Part shown: piece after piece, positions 52,831 through 56,721 of the stretch
How positions within the stretch are numbered: the first letter of the stretch is position 1
Layout: each line of letters begins with the position of its first letter
DNA from: Azovibrio restrictus DSM 23866
GTDB taxonomy: Bacteria > Pseudomonadota > Gammaproteobacteria > Burkholderiales > Rhodocyclaceae
Reading direction: 5' to 3'
Assembly: GCF_000429665.1 (NCBI RefSeq)
Contig: NZ_AUCH01000022.1
Span: forward strand, 1 to 56,721
DNA length: 56,721 nt
Translations under genes and position numbers: made by a program
The notes under the pieces: generated by a model
Seen by the model: only the letters and a program-made list of their open reading frames with translations
Told to the model about the DNA's origin: nothing
Databases searched by the model: none

Positions 52831-54075
52831 TCAGGAATCGGGGGCCCGGAACGCGAGGACCGCGTTGCTGCCACCGAAGGCAAAGGAGTTGGAAAGGGCG
52901 GCTTCCAGGGGCTGGCCGCGCAGGGCCGCATGGAGATGCCGGACCCCCAGGCAGGCCGGGTCCGGGTTGTCCAGGTGGGCGGTGGGGGGCGCCACCTGGT
53001 GGCGCAGGGCGAGCACGGTGATGATGGCTTCCATGGCGCCGGCGGCGCCCAGCTGGTGCCCGTGCATGGATTTGGTGGCGCTCACCGGTAGTTCCGGGGC
53101 CCGGGGGCCAAACACGGTTTTCAGGGCGCTCACCTCCACCGGGTCGCCCTCGGCGGTGGCGGTGCCGTGGGCATTGACGTAGTCGATGTCGTCCGGCTGC
53201 AGGCCGGCATCCGCCAGGGCCAGGCCCAGGGCCCGCACCTGCCCGGCAGCTTCCGGACGGACCAGGTGGCTATGGTCGCAGCTGTAGCCATAGCCGACGA
53301 TTTCGCCCTGGATGCGGGCGCCCCGGGCCCGGGCGTGTTCCCAGTCTTCCAGGACCAGGGCGGCACCGCCTTCTCCCAGCACCAGGCCCCGACGGTCGGC
53401 GGCAAAGGGACGGCAGGCGGCGGGGGCGCTGTGCTCGTCAGCGCTGGCCATGACCCGCAGGGCCTCCCAGGCCCGGGCCACCCCGTAGGCCTGGGGCACA
53501 TCGGAGCCGCCGGTGAGGACTACCGGCGCCGCACCGGAGCGCACCCGCAGAAAGGCTTCACCAATGGCGATGGCGGAGGAGGCGCAGGCCACCGTATGGC
53601 TCATGCTGATGCCGCCCAGTCCGAGCTGGATCGAGATGTGGGCGTTGGCGGCGTTGTTCATGCCCAGGACCACGGCCAGGGGCGAGAGCCGCTCCCGGCC
53701 TTTCTGCCAGAGTTCCCGGTAGCCCTTTTCGTACGCCAGGGTTCCTCCCAGGGCCGTACCCCAGATGCAGCCCCAGTTTTCCCGGGCGGGGCCGCTCCGT
53801 TCCAGTCCGGCGTCGCTCCAGGCGGCGAAGGCAGCCGCCGTGGCCAGCTGGGCGAAACGATCCATCATCGAGGCCAGGGGTTTGCCCAGGGCCTGGTCCG
53901 GGTTGAAATCCGGGCAGCTCACGAAAGGGATGGAGAGGGGGCGGGGCTGATCTGCGGTCTGCAGGTGGCGGATGGCCGATTCGCCCGCCGTCAGGCGCTC
54001 GAAGAAGTCGGGGAGATCACCACCGTAAGGACTGACCAGGCCCAGGCCAGTGATTGCCACGCGTCGTTGGGCCAT
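52831..54075 (-). CDS. Beta-ketoacyl-ACP synthase (second; ApeR-like)
   Basis: 414 aa FabF-type enzyme starting MAQRRVAITGLGLVSPYGG. The triad is C164 (TVACASSA), H303 (NAHGTAT) and H340 (KSMHGHQLGAAG, with K335). It is a complete condensing enzyme without a chain-length partner beside it. It sits between the two ACP genes, so it may work as the homodimer that starts or extends the chain (ApeR type). Only 3 bp separate it from the preceding ACP. Confidence 0.86.
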   Translation of the reverse strand: MAQRRVAITGLGLVSPYGGDLPDFFERLTAGESAIRHLQTADQPRPLSIPFVSCPDFNPDQALGKPLASMMDRFAQLATAAAFAAWSDAGLERSGPARENWGCIWGTALGGTLAYEKGYRELWQKGRERLSPLAVVLGMNNAANAHISIQLGLGGISMSHTVACASSAIAIGEAFLRVRSGAAPVVLTGGSDVPQAYGVARAWEALRVMASADEHSAPAACRPFAADRRGLVLGEGGAALVLEDWEHARARGARIQGEIVGYGYSCDHSHLVRPEAAGQVRALGLALADAGLQPDDIDYVNAHGTATAEGDPVEVSALKTVFGPRAPELPVSATKSMHGHQLGAAGAMEAIITVLALRHQVAPPTAHLDNPDPACLGVRHLHAALRGQPLEAALSNSFAFGGSNAVLAFRAPDS

Positions 54076-54078
54076 GGC

Positions 54079-54318
54079 TCAAGACTTGTGCCGGGCGATC
54101 AACCCATCCATCAGGGTGACCATCTCCCCTACGCTCTGGGGGGGCTTGATGTCCGGGGAAAGCTTGATGTCGAAGCGATCCTCGAATTCGAAAATGAGTT
54201 CAAGCAGCATCAGCGAATCCACGCCGAGGTCCGTGAGAAGGGCGCTTTCCGTTACCTGTTCTGCCGGGACGTCCAGGCGTTCAGCAAGAAATTCGCGAAT
54301 GAGATCAATGGAATTCAT
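54079..54318 (-). CDS. Acyl carrier protein (second), head of the APE operon
   Basis: 79 aa ACP; the prosthetic-group serine is in LGVDSLMLLE (S35). ATG 54318 gives the classical N-terminus MNSIDLIREFLAERL; an ATG at 54327 would add three residues. It is the first gene of the ~14-kb minus-strand operon. A putative -10 box (TAGAAT) lies about 10 bases upstream of the start, so the leader is very short. Confidence 0.88.
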   Translation of the reverse strand: MNSIDLIREFLAERLDVPAEQVTESALLTDLGVDSLMLLELIFEFEDRFDIKLSPDIKPPQSVGEMVTLMDGLIARHKS

Positions 54319-54327
54319 AGGGGGCAT

Positions 54328-54333
54328 ATTCTA
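54328..54333 (-). promoter_or_regulatory. Putative -10 box of the APE operon
   Basis: TAGAAT on the minus strand, 5 of 6 to consensus, about 10 bases before the ACP start. No good -35 box is visible at the right distance, so activation by a regulator may be needed. The divergent region 54319-54467 also serves the PAP2 gene. Confidence 0.3.
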
Positions 54334-54467
54334 GCCGAAACCGTTTTTTTCGACATGCATCATCTGTGCCTGCCTGGCTCGCCACCAGCACTGCAAGGAC
54401 AGCTGCAGCCGTTTCCCGATTTGCTACCATGCCGGGCTCCCGCCATTCTTCCTCCCGGTTTTCATTA

Positions 54468-55136
54468 ATGAATGATTCATCCGAACGTCCTGGCACCTGG
54501 TTCCGGATTGTCCTCTCCCGCCTGGGCACCCTGACCCTGCTCAAGGCCGCCGGGACCATGGCGTTCATGGGCCTGTTCTTCTGGGGCTATTTCGCCGTGC
54601 TGCGCGCCCCCTGGTCGGCGCCGTTCACCATGCCCCTGACCTGGCTGGATGCACAGATTCCCTTCTCGCCCCACGCCTATCCCTTCTACATTTCCCTGTG
54701 GGTCTATGTCTCCCTGCCCCCCGCCCTGCTCAGCCATCTGCGCGCCCTGCTGGTTTTCGGCGGCTGGATGGCCGCGATGTGCGTGTTCTGCCTGGCGTTT
54801 TTCCTGTTCTTCCCCACCACCGTGCCCGCCTTCAGCGTGCCCTGGGAAGCCTATCCGCAAATGGCGGTAATCCGGGGGCTGGATGCCTCGGGCAATGCCT
54901 GTCCGTCCCTGCATGTGGCCTCGGCGATCTTCGCGGCCTTCTGGCTGCACCGCCTGGTTGGCACGTGCCGGCTGCCCCGCTTCATGCTGTTCCTGAATCT
55001 GGCCCAGTGCCTGCTGATCATCTGGTCCACGCTGGCCATCCGCCAGCACGTGGTCTGGGATGTGCTGGCCGGTACTCTGGTGGGCGTCCTGTTTGCCCTG
55101 CTTTCCCTGCGCCAGGTGCGGGATTCCGGGCTCTGA
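54468..55136 (+). CDS. PAP2-family membrane phosphatase
   Basis: 222 aa with about six membrane helices. The phosphatase motifs are partly seen: CPSLHVASA (H in motif 2) and IRQHVVWDVLAG (H in motif 3, with the following Asp). Such enzymes hydrolyse lipid phosphates at the outer side of the membrane. It is divergent from the APE operon, so a link to the pigment's lipid anchor is possible. ATG 54468 gives a clean N-terminus, but no strong ribosome site is present. Confidence 0.75.
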   Translation: MNDSSERPGTWFRIVLSRLGTLTLLKAAGTMAFMGLFFWGYFAVLRAPWSAPFTMPLTWLDAQIPFSPHAYPFYISLWVYVSLPPALLSHLRALLVFGGWMAAMCVFCLAFFLFFPTTVPAFSVPWEAYPQMAVIRGLDASGNACPSLHVASAIFAAFWLHRLVGTCRLPRFMLFLNLAQCLLIIWSTLAIRQHVVWDVLAGTLVGVLFALLSLRQVRDSGL

Positions 55137-55227
55137 TCCGCGCCGCCATCCTTCCCCTGCGCAGCAGCCCCCGGCTGCAGTAAAATCCGCCCTTCAATTC
55201 AATCTAATCTTCTGCCGGAGAAATCCC

Positions 55228-56292
55228 ATGCCCATCGTCTCCATGCGCCAGCTGCTGGATCACGCTGCCGAAAACAGCTATGGCCTGCCCGCCTTCAACG
55301 TCAACAACATGGAACAGGTCTGGGCCATCATGGAGGCCGCCAATGAGCTCAACGCGCCGGTGATCATGCAGGCCTCGGCCGGGGCCCGCAAATACGCCGG
55401 CGAACCCTTCCTGCGCCACCAGATCCTCGCTGCCCTGGAAGCCTATCCCCACATCCCCGTGGTGATGCACCAGGACCACGGCCAGTCCCCCGCCGTGTGC
55501 ATGGCCGCCATCAAGTCCGGCTTCTCCTCGGTGATGATGGATGGCTCCCTGATGGCCGACGGCAAGTCGGTGGCCAGCTACGAGTACAACGTGGAAGTGA
55601 CCCGTAAGGTGGTGGAGTTCTCCCACGCCATCGGTGTCTCCGTCGAAGGCGAGCTGGGGGTGCTGGGTTCCCTGGAAACCATGAAGGCGGACAAGGAAGA
55701 CGGCCACGGCGCCGAAGGCCACATGACCCGGGAAGACCTGCTCACCGACGTGGAACAGGCTGCCGATTTCGTCAAACAGACCAACTGCGACGCGCTCGCC
55801 ATCGCCATCGGCACCAGCCACGGGGCTTACAAGTTCACCAAGAAGCCCACCGGCGACATCCTGGCCATCGACCGCATCGCCGAAATCCACGCCCGCATTC
55901 CCAACACCCACCTGGTGATGCACGGTAGTTCCAGCGTGCCCCAGGAGCTGCTGGCCGAGATCCGCCAGTTCGGCGGCGACATGAAGGAAACCTACGGGGT
56001 GCCCGTGGAAGAGATCGTCCAGGGCATCAAGCACGGGGTGCGCAAGGTGAATATCGACACCGACATCCGCCTCGCCATGACCGGCGCCATTCGCCGCTAC
56101 CTGGCTGAACATCCGGACAAGTTCGATCCCCGCGATTACCTGAAGCCCGCCCGGGAAGCCGCCAAGAAAATCTGCCTGGCCCGTTACCAGGCCTTCGGCT
56201 GCGAAGGCCAGGCCGGCAAGATCAAGGTCATTCCCCTGGACAAGATGGCCGAGCGTTACGCCAAGGGCGAGCTGAACCAGATCGTCCGCTGA
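55228..56292 (+). CDS. fba: Class II fructose-bisphosphate aldolase
   Basis: 354 aa class II (zinc) aldolase of glycolysis and gluconeogenesis: it splits or forms fructose 1,6-bisphosphate. Family segments: PAFNVNNMEQ, the metal-site region VVMHQDHGQSP, EGELGVLGS with the acidic ligand, GTSHGAYK and HGSSSVPQE with further histidines, and VNIDTDIRLA. A perfect terminator follows. Codon use is biased as in groEL, fitting a highly expressed enzyme. Confidence 0.96.
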   Translation: MPIVSMRQLLDHAAENSYGLPAFNVNNMEQVWAIMEAANELNAPVIMQASAGARKYAGEPFLRHQILAALEAYPHIPVVMHQDHGQSPAVCMAAIKSGFSSVMMDGSLMADGKSVASYEYNVEVTRKVVEFSHAIGVSVEGELGVLGSLETMKADKEDGHGAEGHMTREDLLTDVEQAADFVKQTNCDALAIAIGTSHGAYKFTKKPTGDILAIDRIAEIHARIPNTHLVMHGSSSVPQELLAEIRQFGGDMKETYGVPVEEIVQGIKHGVRKVNIDTDIRLAMTGAIRRYLAEHPDKFDPRDYLKPAREAAKKICLARYQAFGCEGQAGKIKVIPLDKMAERYAKGELNQIVR

Positions 56293-56313
56293 GCCCTGCC
56301 GGGCGTTTGTCTG

Positions 56314-56345
56314 AGGCCAGGATGGTTTGCCATCCTGGCCTTTTT
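56314..56345 (+). terminator. Rho-independent terminator after fba
   Basis: 12-bp stem AGGCCAGGATGG / CCATCCTGGCCT with loop TTTG and a T run. It lies between fba and the convergent cheW. Confidence 0.93.
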
Positions 56346-56721
56346 CATGGCTGGCCCAGCTTGTCCAGCACGGCTACTTCTTCCAGGGAGAGGATGCGGT
56401 CCACGTTGAGCAGCACCACAAACCGTCCTTCCACCTTGCCCATGCCGGCAATGAAGTCGTTGCGGATGCGGGAGCCGAATTCCGGCGCCTGCTCGATGTC
56501 GGCCGCCGGAATCTCCAGCACCTCCGACACCGAATCCACCACAATCCCCATGTCCTGCCGCCCCTTGGGCGTGTCCACCTCGATGATCACGATGCAGGTC
56601 CGCTTGGTGGTCTCCCGGGGCTGACGCTCGAAGCGCACCGCCAGGTCCACCACCGGCACCACCGCCCCGCGCAGGTTGATCACCCCCCGGATGAAGGGCG
56701 GCGTCATCGGCACTTCCGTCA
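56345..56721 (-). CDS. cheW: CheW-type chemotaxis coupling protein (N-terminus cut by window edge)
   Basis: About 125 C-terminal residues are visible; the frame stays open through the right edge. PPFIRGVINLRGAVVPVVDL, DMGIVVDSVSEVLEIP and the C-terminal GRFVVLLNVDRILS are the standard CheW-like fold. CheW links chemoreceptors to CheA. No further domain can be seen, so a CheV- or CheA-type larger protein is not excluded, although the C-terminal end here looks like plain CheW. The stop abuts the fba terminator. Confidence 0.85.
   Translation of the reverse strand, partial: TEVPMTPPFIRGVINLRGAVVPVVDLAVRFERQPRETTKRTCIVIIEVDTPKGRQDMGIVVDSVSEVLEIPAADIEQAPEFGSRIRNDFIAGMGKVEGRFVVLLNVDRILSLEEVAVLDKLGQP

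Noticed and set aside
33083..54318. APE locus as an island integrated at tRNA-Phe
   Set aside because: The locus does begin next to a tRNA gene, but I found no integrase and no second copy of the tRNA 3' end, and base composition matches the surroundings.

Overview
The window is a GC-rich chromosomal segment of a betaproteobacterium. The aas/lplT pair, UbiA and UbiD, the many chemotaxis and c-di-GMP proteins, the ActP symporter and the aryl-polyene genes together point to the Rhodocyclales (Azospira/Dechlorosoma-like). That placement is an inference; no 16S rRNA gene is present.

Layout. (1) 1-1740 is visibly less GC-rich than the rest. It carries a HamA-like (DUF1837) antiphage nuclease gene on the minus strand. 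The next reading frame starts in a TAATG overlap but is stopped by an early in-frame TGA. A further ~600 bases hold no convincing gene, only a 21-bp-period repeat pair. (2) 1742-6935 is a cysteine-less ArsR-type repressor with an operator touching its start codon, followed by aas (acyltransferase/acyl-ACP synthetase), a TAT-exported amidohydrolase and an LplT-like transporter: a lysophospholipid-repair operon closed by a strong terminator. (3) 7107-25866 is mostly sensory and housekeeping: three chemoreceptors (one Aer-like, one BdlA-like), ubiA, ubiD, an EAL and two HD-GYP proteins, dacB, sfsA, a DUF1631 protein, and a three-gene phospholipid head-group cassette (CDP-alcohol phosphotransferase, PlsC, CdsA-like). 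(4) 26253-28421 is groES-groEL with a sigma32-type promoter and a perfect CIRCE operator. (5) 28595-33033 is a DUF485-actP acetate-uptake pair and a TctDE-like two-component system. (6) 33083-33158 is tRNA-Phe(GAA).

(7) 33247-55136 is a large aryl-polyene (APE, xanthomonadin-like) pigment locus in two converging operons. The plus-strand operon encodes a B12-binding radical SAM enzyme, a flavin-dependent halogenase with the WxWxIP motif, a chorismatase that would make the hydroxybenzoate starter, a PlsC acyltransferase, a GT2 glycosyltransferase and a cation/proton antiporter. The minus-strand operon has 17-18 genes, mostly joined by ATGA overlaps: two ACPs, two ketosynthases, a chain-length factor, a ketoreductase, two dehydratases, an acyl/aryl-ACP ligase, an LpxL-like acyltransferase, a LolA-like carrier, an MMPL exporter, two methyltransferases, an alpha/beta hydrolase and a NodB deacetylase. 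The parts support this route: chorismate to hydroxybenzoate, loading on ACP, polyene elongation, halogenation/methylation, transfer to a lipid or sugar anchor, and export to the outer membrane.

(8) The window ends with class II fructose-bisphosphate aldolase and a cheW gene truncated by the right edge. The most interesting points are the halogenase plus chorismatase in the APE locus, the possible use of that chorismatase instead of UbiC, the HamA-like gene with a broken partner, and the operator-embedded start of arsR.
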